DNA from: Microcella alkaliphila
Lineage (GTDB): Bacteria > Actinomycetota > Actinomycetes > Actinomycetales > Microbacteriaceae
NCBI RefSeq assembly: GCF_002355395.1
Contig: NZ_AP017315.1
Span: 310,001 to 374,000, forward strand
Direction: 5' to 3'
Length of the DNA stretch: 64,000 bases
This document shows positions 44,127-52,416 of the stretch, piece by piece (the first letter of the stretch is position 1; each line of letters begins with the position of its first letter). A model generated the notes under the pieces. The model was not told where the DNA came from, searched no databases, and worked only from the letters and a program-made list of their open reading frames with translations. Made by a program: the position numbers and the translations under genes.

Positions 44127-45053
44127 CTACCTACTCAGCGTCTGGAATCGCTTGATCGACAGCGGCACGAAGATCAGCAACATCACGGCGATGCCGATGA
44201 TCACCGTCGCGATGGGGTTCTGCGCCGTCCACGCGTCGCCGGGCGGCGTGCCGGGTGGCACGTTCCCGAACAGCTCGCGCGCCGACTGCACGAGCGCCGA
44301 GACCGGGTTCCACTCGGCGAAGACGCGCAAGGGCGTCGGCAGGTTCTCGCTCGGAACGAACGCGTTCGAAATGAACGTCAGCGGGAACAGCACGAGGAAC
44401 GACACGTTGTTGATGATCTCGGGGCTGCGCACGGCGAGGCCGAGGAACGCCATCATCCACGAGAACGCGTAGGCGAACAAAAGCAGCAGCGCGACCCCGG
44501 CGAGGAATTCGAGCGGCGACGAGTTGACCCTCCACCCGACGAGGAAGCCGGTGCCCATCATGACGAGCATCGACAGCGAGTTGATGACGAGGTCGCCGTT
44601 CGTGCGGCCCACCAGCACGGCGGCGCCGCTCATGGGCAGCGTGCGGAACCGGTCGATGATGCCGTCTTTGAGGTCTTGCGCCATCGCCGAGCCCGAGTAG
44701 GTCGAGCCGAACACCACGGTCTGGGCGAAGATGCCCGCCATGAGAAACGACTCGTACCCGTCGCCCGGAATGTCGATCGCGGCGCCGAACACGTAGGTGA
44801 ACAGCAGCACGAACATGATCGGCTGAATCAGGCTGAACAGCAGGATCTCGGGCACGCGGATGATCTTCATCAGGTTGCGCCACGTCGTCACCCACCCGTC
44901 GGAGAGGAACCGCGAGATCGCGCTGCCGGGCAACGGCTGCAGCGTGGATGCTGTCCCCCCGCCGCTCACGCCGGCGCGGCTCGCGCTCGCCCCGCTCGCC
45001 GCCGCGCCGCTCCCAGCCAGCGAGGCGTTGCTCGTGTTCAGCTCGGCGCTCAT
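44127..45053 (-). CDS. ABC-2 type exporter permease (DrrB-like)
   Basis: A 308-residue membrane protein: Ser/Ala/Gly-rich cytoplasmic N-terminus, then six hydrophobic segments (first near LLFSLIQPIMFVLLFTYVFG, about 72). Motifs SAMAQDLKDGIIDRFRTLPMS and SNAFVPSENLP match daunorubicin-resistance-type permeases. Overlaps the ATPase stop by four bases (ATGA). Substrate probably a drug, lipid or glycan precursor; not readable. Confidence 0.9.
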   Translation of the reverse strand: MSAELNTSNASLAGSGAAASGASASRAGVSGGGTASTLQPLPGSAISRFLSDGWVTTWRNLMKIIRVPEILLFSLIQPIMFVLLFTYVFGAAIDIPGDGYESFLMAGIFAQTVVFGSTYSGSAMAQDLKDGIIDRFRTLPMSGAAVLVGRTNGDLVINSLSMLVMMGTGFLVGWRVNSSPLEFLAGVALLLLFAYAFSWMMAFLGLAVRSPEIINNVSFLVLFPLTFISNAFVPSENLPTPLRVFAEWNPVSALVQSARELFGNVPPGTPPGDAWTAQNPIATVIIGIAVMLLIFVPLSIKRFQTLSR

Positions 45054-46033
45054 GCCGCCGCTCCTTCCGCGTCGTCGCCTTGCTCGGCCGTGTGTCCGGT
45101 GAGTTGGAGGAAGACGTCGTCCAGGGTGGGTCGGCGCATTCCGGCGTCGTGCAGGGCGATGCCCTGCTCGGCGGCGGCCCCGACGATCGCGCTCAGCGCG
45201 ACGGGGCCGTTGTCGACGGGAACGACCCAGGTGCGGCCGCCTCCGCCTTCGACGGGGTCTCCCGATCCGAAGCGGGACATGATGTCGGACAGGGCGCGAG
45301 CATCCGATTCGGTGACGAGGGTGACGGCGACGCGCTGACCGCCGACCGACGCCTTCAGCTCGTCGGCGGTGCCCTTGGCGATGACGCGGCCGTTGTCGAT
45401 GACCGAGATGGCGTCGGCGAGACGGTCAGCTTCTTCGAGGTACTGGGTCGTGAGCAGCACGGTGGTACCGCCGCTGACGAGGGATTCGATGATGTCCCAC
45501 AGGGCAAGGCGACTGCGCGGGTCGAGGCCGGTGGTCGGCTCGTCGAGGAACAGCACGGGCGGGTTGATGACGAGTGCCCCGGCGAGGTCGATGCGCCGCC
45601 GCATGCCGCCGGAGAACCCCTTCACCGGGCGGTTCGCCGCGTCGACCAGGTCGAAGAGTTCGATGAGCTCGGTCGCCCGCTGCCGGGCCACCCTTGACCC
45701 GAGGTGGTACAGCTTGCCGACCATCATGAGGTTCTCGAAGCCGGTCAGGTTCTCGTCGACGGCGGCGTACTGCCCGCTCGCGCCGATCATGCGCCGCACG
45801 CGGTCGGGGTCGCGCATGACGTCGACGCCGTCGATGACAGCGGTGCCGCTGTCGGGTCGGATGAGGGTGGTGAGCACCTTGACGGTGGTGGTCTTGCCGG
45901 CGCCGTTCGGGCCGAGCAACGCAGTGACGGTTCCTTGCGCGACGTCGAGGTCAAGGCCGTCGAGGGCGCGCACCACGGGGGCGCCCTTCGGGGTGTAGGT
46001 CTTGACGAGGTCGCGGGCCTCGATGAATGCCAT
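45050..46033 (-). CDS. ABC exporter ATP-binding protein (DrrA-like)
   Basis: A 327-residue ATPase: Walker A GPNGAGKTT (41-49), signature GFSGGMRRRIDLAG (about 140), Walker B PVLFLDEPTTGLDPRSR, and the DrrA-type C-terminal extension with RPTLDDVFLQLTGH. ATG 46033 is chosen because the conserved MAFIEARDLVKTY start begins there. Works with the permease just downstream. Confidence 0.92.
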   Translation of the reverse strand: MAFIEARDLVKTYTPKGAPVVRALDGLDLDVAQGTVTALLGPNGAGKTTTVKVLTTLIRPDSGTAVIDGVDVMRDPDRVRRMIGASGQYAAVDENLTGFENLMMVGKLYHLGSRVARQRATELIELFDLVDAANRPVKGFSGGMRRRIDLAGALVINPPVLFLDEPTTGLDPRSRLALWDIIESLVSGGTTVLLTTQYLEEADRLADAISVIDNGRVIAKGTADELKASVGGQRVAVTLVTESDARALSDIMSRFGSGDPVEGGGGRTWVVPVDNGPVALSAIVGAAAEQGIALHDAGMRRPTLDDVFLQLTGHTAEQGDDAEGAAA

Positions 46034-46129
46034 GAGCGGGACAGTACTCCTCAGGTACGACGCCGCGGTTATGCGTTCGCTGACAGCGGGCGGGCATGGG
46101 TGCGTACGCGGTGACGCACGGCTTGGCCA

Positions 46130-46188
46130 GTGAGTTGCGCGTTGTGGTTGCCTCCCTGCGCATGAGACCGCCACAACACGCAACTCAC
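46130..46188. repeat. long inverted repeat in divergent gap
   Basis: Arms GTGAGTTGCGCGTTGTGG (46130-46147) and its complement at 46171-46188 match at 17 of 18 positions around a 23-base spacer. It lies in the 241-bp gap between the exporter and acyl-CoA dehydrogenase genes, which are divergent, so it is not a simple terminator. It may be an interspersed repeat unit or a regulator site. The rest of the gap shows nothing I recognise. Confidence 0.75.
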
Positions 46189-46274
46189 CGCGCACGCGAC
46201 CGCGCACACCCCCATGGGCGGCGACGCGTGGGATGCTCGGGGCTCCGCCAGGCGCGCCGGGTACCGTTACCGGC

Positions 46275-47492
46275 ATGGCTGGCACCCAGGCCCCGGATGC
46301 TCGCGGCGGCGACCGCGCGCTCGACGCGACGCGCGATGCGGAGCTGCTCGCGCGCATCCGTGAGAGGGCGCCGCAGTACGACCGCGACAACGCGTTCTTC
46401 ACCGACGATCTGGCCGAGCTGCGCGCCCACGGCTATCTGAAGCCCCGCAGCCTGACCGCGGCGATGCGCGACCAGCGACTGCTCGCCGCGCACGCTCCCG
46501 CGACGGCGCTCGGCCTGACCATGCACCTCGTCTGGATGGGCGTCGCCCGCGACCTTGCCGCGGCCGGCGAGGACTCGCTCGCGTGGGTGCTCGACGACGC
46601 GGCCGCCGGCGAGCTCTTCGCCTTCGCGATCAGCGAGCGCGGCAACGACCGGGTGATGAGCGACTCGCTGACCCGGGCGGAGCGGGTCGACGCTGCGCAG
46701 GGAGGACCCGGGTGGGCCCTCACCGGCACGAAGATCTTCACGACCCTCTCGCCCGCGTGGACCCGCCTCGGCACCCTCGCCCGCCACGACCCCGACCCCG
46801 CGCGTGGCGAGAGCGGTGACCCGGTGATCGTGCACGGCTTCCTCCTGCGCGACGACCCGCAGGGGGACCCGACCGCAACACCGCCCGGCGTCACCGTCAC
46901 CCCCGACTGGGACACGCTCGGCATGCGCGCCACCCAGTCGCACACGACGCACCTCGACGGGGCGATCATCCGCGATGAGCGCGTGGCGCGCATCCTGCCC
47001 GCGGGGTCGCCCGGCGACCAGTACACGCTGGCGATCTTCGCGAACTTCTTGACGCTGATCGGCGCCGTCTACGCCGGCATCGCCGACCGTGCGGTCGAGC
47101 TCGCCGTGGAGTCGGCGCACAGCCGCACGAGCATGAAGCTCGGCGGGGCGCCGTACGCGCACGACCCCGACATTCGCCGGCGCATCGCGGATGCGGCGAT
47201 CGCCCTCGACGCGCTCGCCCCGCAACTCGAGGCGGTCAGCTCCGACCGCGACGCCGGGGTTGACCGCGGGCTGCGGTGGTTCCGCGACCTGACGGGGCTC
47301 AAGCAGCGCTGCGTGCAGACGGCGCGCGACGTGGTCGACCAGTGCATGCACGCCGTCGGGGGAGCGGGTTACCGAAGTTCCGCCGAGTTGAGCCGCCTGC
47401 AGCGCGACGTGCTCGCGGGCATCTACCACCCGAGCGACCCCGAGAGCGTGCAGGCCGCGGTCGCCGCCGACCTGTTGGGTCCGCTGCCGTGA
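46275..47492 (+). CDS. acyl-CoA dehydrogenase family protein
   Basis: A 405-residue flavoenzyme of the acyl-CoA dehydrogenase fold: N-terminal helical domain, middle FAD-contact strand region (FAFAISERGNDRVMSD, WALTGTKIFTTLSPAWTRL), and C-terminal helices ending with DQCMHAVGGAGYRSSAEL and YHPSDPESVQAA. The usual catalytic-Glu segment is not obvious, and the IYHPSD ending is like FAD-dependent monooxygenase-type relatives, so it may act on a non-CoA substrate. Coupled to the next gene by GTGA. Confidence 0.85.
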   Translation: MAGTQAPDARGGDRALDATRDAELLARIRERAPQYDRDNAFFTDDLAELRAHGYLKPRSLTAAMRDQRLLAAHAPATALGLTMHLVWMGVARDLAAAGEDSLAWVLDDAAAGELFAFAISERGNDRVMSDSLTRAERVDAAQGGPGWALTGTKIFTTLSPAWTRLGTLARHDPDPARGESGDPVIVHGFLLRDDPQGDPTATPPGVTVTPDWDTLGMRATQSHTTHLDGAIIRDERVARILPAGSPGDQYTLAIFANFLTLIGAVYAGIADRAVELAVESAHSRTSMKLGGAPYAHDPDIRRRIADAAIALDALAPQLEAVSSDRDAGVDRGLRWFRDLTGLKQRCVQTARDVVDQCMHAVGGAGYRSSAELSRLQRDVLAGIYHPSDPESVQAAVAADLLGPLP

Positions 47493-48094
47493 CCCGGGTG
47501 CGCGAGCGCGACATCGAGCTCGCCGACGGGCGCACACTGCACGCCTACGTCACGGGGCGACGGCGTTCGGGTCGCCTGCCGATCATCTGGCATCACGGCA
47601 CGCCGAACACGGGGGCGCCGCCCGAGCCGCTGATGCGCGCGGCGAAGAAGGCGGGGCTTCGCTGGGTGTCGTTCGACCGCCCCGGCTACGGCGGGTCGAG
47701 CCGGCACGAGGGGCGCACGGTGGGGTCGATCGCTGCCGACGACGGCATCGACTTCACCGGTCGCGACTGGGCGGCGCTCGCCGGAGAGTGGGGCTGGCTC
47801 GGCACGGTCGCCGCGGCCGGCGTCGCCACCGGCCTCGACGGACCCATCGACGACGACCTCGCCTACGTGGCGCCCTGGCGCGTCGACCTCACACGCATCA
47901 CGGCCCCGACGCTGCTCGCCCACGGCGTGAACGACCGCGTGGTGCCGATCGCGCATGCACGCTGGCTCGCCGACGCCCTGCCGAACGCGACACTGTGGGA
48001 GGTGCCTGGCGAAGGGCACATCTCGGCCCTCGCCGACGACGACCACGGCGCCGCGGCGGCGGTGCGCTGGGTCGCCAATGTGGTTGGCTACTGA
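47489..48094 (+). pseudogene. alpha/beta hydrolase with internal in-frame loss of the nucleophile segment
   Basis: A 201-residue open frame whose two ends belong to one alpha/beta hydrolase family: WHHGTPNTGAPPEPL, RWVSFDRPGYGGSS at the start; WAALAGEWGWLG, IDDDLAYVAPW, the acid Asp in HGVNDRVVP and His in GEGHISAL at the end. The middle, which in relatives carries the GHSGGG serine elbow and cap (about 80-90 residues), is absent; the join lies within 47731-47761. Without a nucleophile Ser it should not work as a hydrolase. The frame is intact and its GTG overlaps the upstream stop, so it is still translated. Confidence 0.75.
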
Positions 48095-48095
48095 G

Positions 48096-48902
48096 ATGCC
48101 CTCAACCACAGGCCATCGCGCGTGGCGCTACGCCGTGCTCGTCCTCGCCCTAGGGCAGCCCATCTCGTCGCTGCTCTTCGACCTGCTGTCGGACGAGATG
48201 ATGGAGTCGGGGCCCGAGTTCTCCCCGCTGATCCCGCCGGGGCCGTGGTTCGCGATCTGGGGCCTCATCATCGTGGCGAGTATCGCGTGGGCGATCGCGC
48301 AGGTGCGTCCGTCGACGATCCGGCCGGCCACGAGCATCCGCGATCGGCTGGCGGCCCCGCTGGCCGTCGTGTTTGCCGGGTTTGCCCTGTGGCTCGCGAC
48401 CGCCGCTTTCGGCCAGGACAACCCGCTCGGACTCGTTGTGTTCGTCATCTACCTCGTGGCGTTCGTCGTCGCGTGGCGCCGAGTGGTCGCCGCCCGCGAC
48501 GAGATCGCGAGCTGGAACGTCGTCGAGCGCGGCCTGCTGTACCTGACGATGGGCGTGTATTCGGGCTGGGTGTCGATGGCGTTCTTCGTGCAGATCGGCA
48601 CGGTCGTGCAGGGCGCGGGCGCCCCGTACGACACCGAGTGGGGCATCACCTGGCAGGCGCTCGTTCTCGCCGCGGCCGCTGGCCTCGCCGTGCTCTTCGC
48701 CGTCGTGTCGCGCGGCTCGATCGTCTACGCGCTCACCGTCACGTACGCGCTGATCGGTGTGGGCATCAGCACGGCGGATGCTGGGCTCACCCCGCTCTGG
48801 ATTCTCGCGATCGTCGCCGTCAGCGTTCTGTGGGCGTCGACGCTCATCATCCGCGTCGTCGATGCTCGGCGCCGGATGGGACTCACCCGAACGCGGTCGT
48901 GA
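48096..48902 (+). CDS. multi-pass membrane protein, TspO/MBR-like
   Basis: A 268-residue membrane protein with about seven to eight hydrophobic segments. FSPLIPPGPWFAIWGLIIV near residue 40 and WNVVERGLLYLTMGVYSGW recall the tryptophan-rich sensory protein (TspO/MBR) group, though it is longer than classical TspO (about 160 residues). Starts two bases after the broken hydrolase stop. Its 3' end overlaps the convergent beta-lactamase-family gene by 20 bp. Ligand unknown. Confidence 0.7.
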   Translation: MPSTTGHRAWRYAVLVLALGQPISSLLFDLLSDEMMESGPEFSPLIPPGPWFAIWGLIIVASIAWAIAQVRPSTIRPATSIRDRLAAPLAVVFAGFALWLATAAFGQDNPLGLVVFVIYLVAFVVAWRRVVAARDEIASWNVVERGLLYLTMGVYSGWVSMAFFVQIGTVVQGAGAPYDTEWGITWQALVLAAAAGLAVLFAVVSRGSIVYALTVTYALIGVGISTADAGLTPLWILAIVAVSVLWASTLIIRVVDARRRMGLTRTRS

Positions 48903-49863
48903 CCACGTTGCGCAGCTGATCGAAGTCGACTCCCACGTCGGGGCGCCACGACCAGAAGCGGTTCGACAGCAATACGACGGCGACGCCGGCGGCGGGCGAG
49001 ACCCAGAGCTGCGTCGATGTCCAGCCCTCGTGCCCGTACCAGCTGTGGTCGATGAGGCCCGGGCGCTTCGGCAGGTTGAATGCGAGGCCGAAGTCTTCGT
49101 GCACCTTGATGGGGTCGGGGTCGATCACGTAGAGGCCCGCGGTGCGCGGGCGGCGCATCGCCTCGACCGTGGCGGGCCGCACCGCCGCGCCGTCGCCGCG
49201 CAGCAGCGACTCGCCGATCGCGAGCAGGTCGTGCACGGTCGCGACGGCCCCGGCTGCCGGGTGCTTCAGCGTCATTAGGCTCTCGTGGTCGTGCTGCACC
49301 ACGTCGGCGTCGTGCACGGGCCGGGCGCCCTCGTCGTCGAACGACAGTGTCGTCGCGCCGGCGTCACGCGCGAGCCGCTCGATCTGCGCGGTGAAGGGTT
49401 CGTCGGTGACGGCCTCAACCATCGCGGCGATGCCCTCCCACGCGATGTTGTTGTAGCGCCGGGCGGTGCCGGGCACGAACTCCAACGGTGCGCGCCGCAG
49501 CGCCTCGCGCAACGATGACGGACTGCCGAGCACGACGTCGCTGAGGCCGGACGTGTGACTGAGCAGTTGCCCGAGCGTGACCTGCGGCGTCGCCACGCCC
49601 GGCACGAGCGAGCCGAGCGTCTGATCGACCGTGAGCAACCCCCGCTCGACGGCCCGCATCGCGGCGAGGCCGCTCAGCGGCTTCGTCACCGAATACAGGC
49701 AGTACCGCGAATCGGGATGCGCGTCACCGGCCGCGTCGGACCCCGCGGCCGCGATGTCCACGACACCGTCGGCGGTCGCGATGCCGATGACCGCGGTCGG
49801 AAGCTGGCCGGCGGTGACGCGGGCGCGCATCCAATCGATGGCGGGGGTGGCGAGGTCAGACAC
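48883..49863 (-). CDS. class C beta-lactamase-family serine hydrolase
   Basis: A 326-residue protein of the AmpC/penicillin-binding-like fold. Active-site S-x-x-K in YSVTKPLSG (Ser58, Lys61), the Y-x-N equivalent in RRYNNIAWEG (about 137), and the third motif replaced by YGHEGWTS (about 280; H-x-G). No signal peptide, so probably a cytoplasmic esterase or peptidase rather than an antibiotic-hydrolysing enzyme. GTG start at 49863. Confidence 0.87.
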   Translation of the reverse strand: MSDLATPAIDWMRARVTAGQLPTAVIGIATADGVVDIAAAGSDAAGDAHPDSRYCLYSVTKPLSGLAAMRAVERGLLTVDQTLGSLVPGVATPQVTLGQLLSHTSGLSDVVLGSPSSLREALRRAPLEFVPGTARRYNNIAWEGIAAMVEAVTDEPFTAQIERLARDAGATTLSFDDEGARPVHDADVVQHDHESLMTLKHPAAGAVATVHDLLAIGESLLRGDGAAVRPATVEAMRRPRTAGLYVIDPDPIKVHEDFGLAFNLPKRPGLIDHSWYGHEGWTSTQLWVSPAAGVAVVLLSNRFWSWRPDVGVDFDQLRNVVTTAFG

Positions 49864-49914
49864 GGGCGCTCCTTCGAAGCCGGTGGATGTAGTTCCAGCC
49901 TAAATACCGGCGCG

Positions 49915-51033
49915 CTAGAAGAGAGTCGCGTCCTGAGGTGCGGGGGGCACGTCGTCCCGTGTCAGAAGCTCGAAGAGCCGATGATTGATGAAAATCCGGT
50001 GTTTCCCGAGCTTCACGCTGCTGAGAACCTGCGCGTCCACCAAGATCTGTAGCCACTTCGTTGCCGTCGGACGTGAGACATCGCATCGGGTAATGACATC
50101 CTGAATTCGGCAGAACGGTTGCTCGAACAAGACATCGAGAAGGTCCGCGTTCGCACCCGAGGACAGTGCGCCGCGCATCGTCTCTTGCGTAGCCGCCTGC
50201 AGCGTCCGGATTCCATCAATCTTGTGGATCGTGGACTCCGCCATTTCTCGGATGCCTCGCAGAAAGAAGACTACCCAGTCTTCCCATAGAGCCGAGGCCG
50301 TCACCTCCTTGAGGAGCCGGTAGTACTCGTCCTTCTCGCGAATGATGTACCGAGAGAGGTAAAGGATCGGCGAGGACAGCAGGCCTCGATCGATGAGTTG
50401 CAGAATGGCAATAACACGACCTGTGCGCCCGTTCCCATCGGCGAACGGGTGGATCGCCTCGAACTGATAGTGGCTAAGGGCAATGTTGACGAGCGGGTCA
50501 AGAACGCGCTCACTACTGGCGAACCTTTCCCAGTCACTGAGCTTGTCAAGAATTGTGAGCCGCCCGTCAGGCGGCGTGTACACCGCGGTCCGGGTGGATG
50601 GATTCCCGATGAAGGTTCCAGGCAGAGATCGAATCGCCATCTCCTTGCCCTGAATAATCGAGCAGACCTGCGTCACGGTGGCGATGGACAGGCCTCGGGC
50701 ACGAACCAGATCAACGCCGCCGGTCAGCGCTTCCCGATAGCGCAACGTCTCCTTTGTTTCGGGCCGCGTGGCAAGGCCCTCGTCAGCTGCCGCCGCGAAC
50801 AGCTCGTCCGCGGTCGTAACGATGTTCTCGATCTCCGAGCTGGCCTGCGCCTCGAGGAGAGGCAGGGCGTTGAGAAGGACAGCGGGGTTCGGGATCCGCT
50901 GAGCCGCCTGGTTCAAGGCGGCAAGCGCGGCGCGGGCTTCAATCGTGCTCTTGAGAACCCGTTTCGTCTCGACATCTAGTGGCGGGGGGAGTGGAGCAAG
51001 GGCGTTGTACGGAACGTTTGGATCCCACGTCAT
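49915..51033 (-). CDS. Fic family protein (class II, with N-terminal inhibitory motif)
   Basis: A 372-residue Fic protein. The active-site motif HPFADGNGRTGR (about 195) is intact, so AMP transfer to a target hydroxyl is expected. SSEIEN (about 65) fits the (S/T)xxxE(G/N) inhibitory helix in its N-terminal, class II position. The C-terminus carries a winged-helix segment (CRIQDVITRCDVSRPTATKWLQ). ATG 51033 is used; TTG 51039 is the other start. No antitoxin gene is adjacent. Local base composition is more AT-rich than in its neighbours. Confidence 0.92.
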   Translation of the reverse strand: MTWDPNVPYNALAPLPPPLDVETKRVLKSTIEARAALAALNQAAQRIPNPAVLLNALPLLEAQASSEIENIVTTADELFAAAADEGLATRPETKETLRYREALTGGVDLVRARGLSIATVTQVCSIIQGKEMAIRSLPGTFIGNPSTRTAVYTPPDGRLTILDKLSDWERFASSERVLDPLVNIALSHYQFEAIHPFADGNGRTGRVIAILQLIDRGLLSSPILYLSRYIIREKDEYYRLLKEVTASALWEDWVVFFLRGIREMAESTIHKIDGIRTLQAATQETMRGALSSGANADLLDVLFEQPFCRIQDVITRCDVSRPTATKWLQILVDAQVLSSVKLGKHRIFINHRLFELLTRDDVPPAPQDATLF

Positions 51034-51061
51034 GTGCAAAAACTACACGACTACGTAAGTG

Positions 51062-51094
51062 TCATGTAAAAAAAAGAACAGATTCTTTACATGA
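51062..51094. promoter_or_regulatory. palindrome upstream of fic
   Basis: Nine-base perfect inverted repeat TCATGTAAA / TTTACATGA (51062-51070 and 51086-51094) with a 15-base AT-rich spacer, in the only strongly AT-rich stretch of the window, 29 bp before the fic start. Likely an operator; the winged-helix tail of the Fic protein makes autoregulation conceivable. Confidence 0.6.
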
Positions 51095-51124
51095 ATCAAC
51101 AACGTGTAAACCTGGTTGACGTAC

Positions 51125-52135
51125 CTACTTCGCGGCGAGGTGCGGGTGGTGCGCCTCGACCACATTCGGGTGCGCGCGCACGCGGCTCTTCAACCAGTTA
51201 CGGCCGAATACGGCGTGAATGGGGTTCTTCGGGTCGAGCGTGACGCCGCGGGCCTCGCTTGCGAGCTCAGCCGGAAGCTCGATGTGCGGGATCTCGGCGT
51301 CGAGCGCCGGTCCGTGGAAGTAGGGGATCGAGATGCGCTCGTCGCCCTCGGCCGGCGAGATGACGCGGTGCAGGGTGGCCTTGAGGTAGCCGTCCGTGGC
51401 GACCTCGAGCAGCTCGCCGATGTTGACGACGAACGCGCCCTCGACGGGCGGGGCGTCGATCCACTCGCCATCCTTCTCGACCTGCAGCCCGCCCTTGCCC
51501 TCTTCGACGTAGAGGAGGGTGAGCACGCCGAGGTCTTTGTGCGCGCCGACGCCCTGCTCGGGGGTCGGGCCCGACTTGCCGGGGTAGCGCACGATCTTCA
51601 TGTTGGGGCTGGGGCGCTCGCCGAAGGCGGCGTCGAAGTGGTCGGCCGGGGCGCCGAGAGCCTCCGCCCAGGCGCTCAGCAGGCGCGCGCCGATGCCGTT
51701 GAGCCGGTCGATCCAGGCGAGCACGGCGGTCTTCAGCTCGGGCAGTGCGTCAGGCCACAGGTTCGGGCCGTCGAGCACCCAGTAATCCTCGATGCCCTCG
51801 CCCGTCGGAACCGCCTCGCGCTCGGCGCCGATGTCGATCTGCTCGCGCCAGTCCTGCTTGCCGAGGGTCAACTCGCCGCCGACGCGGGTGTAGCCCCGGA
51901 AGTGCGGGCTCAGCGTGTTCTCGATGGCAAGCTTCTCGTCCTCCGGCAGCGCGAAGAAGCGCTTCGACAGGTCGATCATCTCGGCGAACTGCGCGTCGGT
52001 GACGCCGTGGCCGACGAGGTAGAAGAAGCCCACCTCGTGGGTGGCGCGGCGCAGCTCGTCGCGGAAGCGCTGCTGGTCGGCGGCGTCGCCGTCGAGGAGG
52101 GACATGTCAACGATGGGGAGGCTGGCGGAGGTCAT
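51125..52135 (-). CDS. isopenicillin N synthase-like 2-oxoglutarate/Fe(II) oxygenase family protein
   Basis: A 336-residue non-haem iron oxygenase. N-terminal DIOX_N domain (LPIVDMSLLDG, HEVGFFYLVGHGV), then the double-stranded beta-helix with iron ligands His-x-Asp in VGAHKDLGVLTLL (about 197-199) and His in ATLHRV (about 255), and the co-substrate R-x-S in ERISIPYFHG (about 265-267). ATG 52135 follows AAGGA. It is preceded by a polycysteine leader peptide and hairpin, so its expression may respond to cysteine supply; that hints at a sulfur-linked substrate, which the sequence alone does not prove. Confidence 0.88.
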   Translation of the reverse strand: MTSASLPIVDMSLLDGDAADQQRFRDELRRATHEVGFFYLVGHGVTDAQFAEMIDLSKRFFALPEDEKLAIENTLSPHFRGYTRVGGELTLGKQDWREQIDIGAEREAVPTGEGIEDYWVLDGPNLWPDALPELKTAVLAWIDRLNGIGARLLSAWAEALGAPADHFDAAFGERPSPNMKIVRYPGKSGPTPEQGVGAHKDLGVLTLLYVEEGKGGLQVEKDGEWIDAPPVEGAFVVNIGELLEVATDGYLKATLHRVISPAEGDERISIPYFHGPALDAEIPHIELPAELASEARGVTLDPKNPIHAVFGRNWLKSRVRAHPNVVEAHHPHLAAK

Positions 52136-52212
52136 GAGTTCAATCCTTATGCATGAAGTTGGGGGTTGTCGACGCGGGCACAGCCGCGGGTGCGCAGAGC
52201 GCGAGAGGGAGA

Positions 52213-52235
52213 GCTAACGAGGAGGAAGCGTTAGC
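52213..52235 (-). promoter_or_regulatory. attenuator-like hairpin overlapping the leader stop codon
   Basis: Perfect 7-bp inverted repeat GCTAACG/CGTTAGC (52213-52219 and 52229-52235). Reading the minus strand, the first arm contains the last codon end and TAA of the leader peptide, and the 9-base loop is CTTCCTCCT, an anti-ribosome-site sequence. A ribosome finishing the leader would cover the first arm, one stalled at the Cys codons would not. Confidence 0.7.
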
Positions 52236-52269
52236 GACAACAACAACGACACGAGGTGCGGATGCTCAT
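52231..52269 (-). CDS. polycysteine leader peptide MSIRTSCRCCCR
   Basis: A 12-residue reading frame upstream of the oxygenase gene with four Cys in six codons (all TGT) followed by CGC TAA. Such polycysteine short frames, often leaderless, are known as cysteine-responsive attenuators in mycobacteria. A TACGGT -10-like element ends nine bases before the ATG, so the transcript would begin at or very close to the start codon. Gap from its stop to the oxygenase ATG is 95 bases. Confidence 0.75.
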   Translation of the reverse strand: MSIRTSCRCCCR

Positions 52270-52278
52270 GATGCGATC

Positions 52279-52284
52279 ACCGTA
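52279..52284 (-). promoter_or_regulatory. -10-like element for the leader/oxygenase transcript
   Basis: TACGGT on the minus strand, nine bases before the leader ATG, fitting a near-leaderless transcript. No clear -35 is visible. Confidence 0.4.
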
Positions 52285-52328
52285 TCCGCGCAGTTTTCTG
52301 CCCAGCCACGTTTGTTACGCCGTATGAC

Positions 52329-52406
52329 GGGATGCCCGGGACGGCCCCGCCGCGGCGACCACCACAGCGCCGCGACGGGGCCTCGTGAACCGGGCACGAG
52401 CATCCC
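52329..52406 (-). terminator. large nested hairpin after the lactate-oxidase-family gene
   Basis: Inner stem 52343-52357 / 52368-52382 (15 bp with one mismatch), outer arms GGGATGC 52329-52335 and GCATCCC 52400-52406. It begins right after the stop at 52417 and precedes the oxygenase promoter, so it should separate the two transcripts. Confidence 0.78.
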
Positions 52407-52416
52407 GGTGGTGTGA

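Noticed and set aside
46185..47537. 450-codon minus-strand frame opposite the acyl-CoA dehydrogenase
   Set aside because: Antisense shadow with Arg/Asp/Val/Gly bias and no motif.
48883..49863. Beta-lactamase resistance gene
   Set aside because: Family fold only: no signal peptide and the third active-site motif is H-x-G-like, as in esterases and peptidases.
49915..51120. Fic protein as part of a toxin-antitoxin pair
   Set aside because: No small antitoxin frame next to it, and the inhibitory helix motif is already inside the protein (class II).
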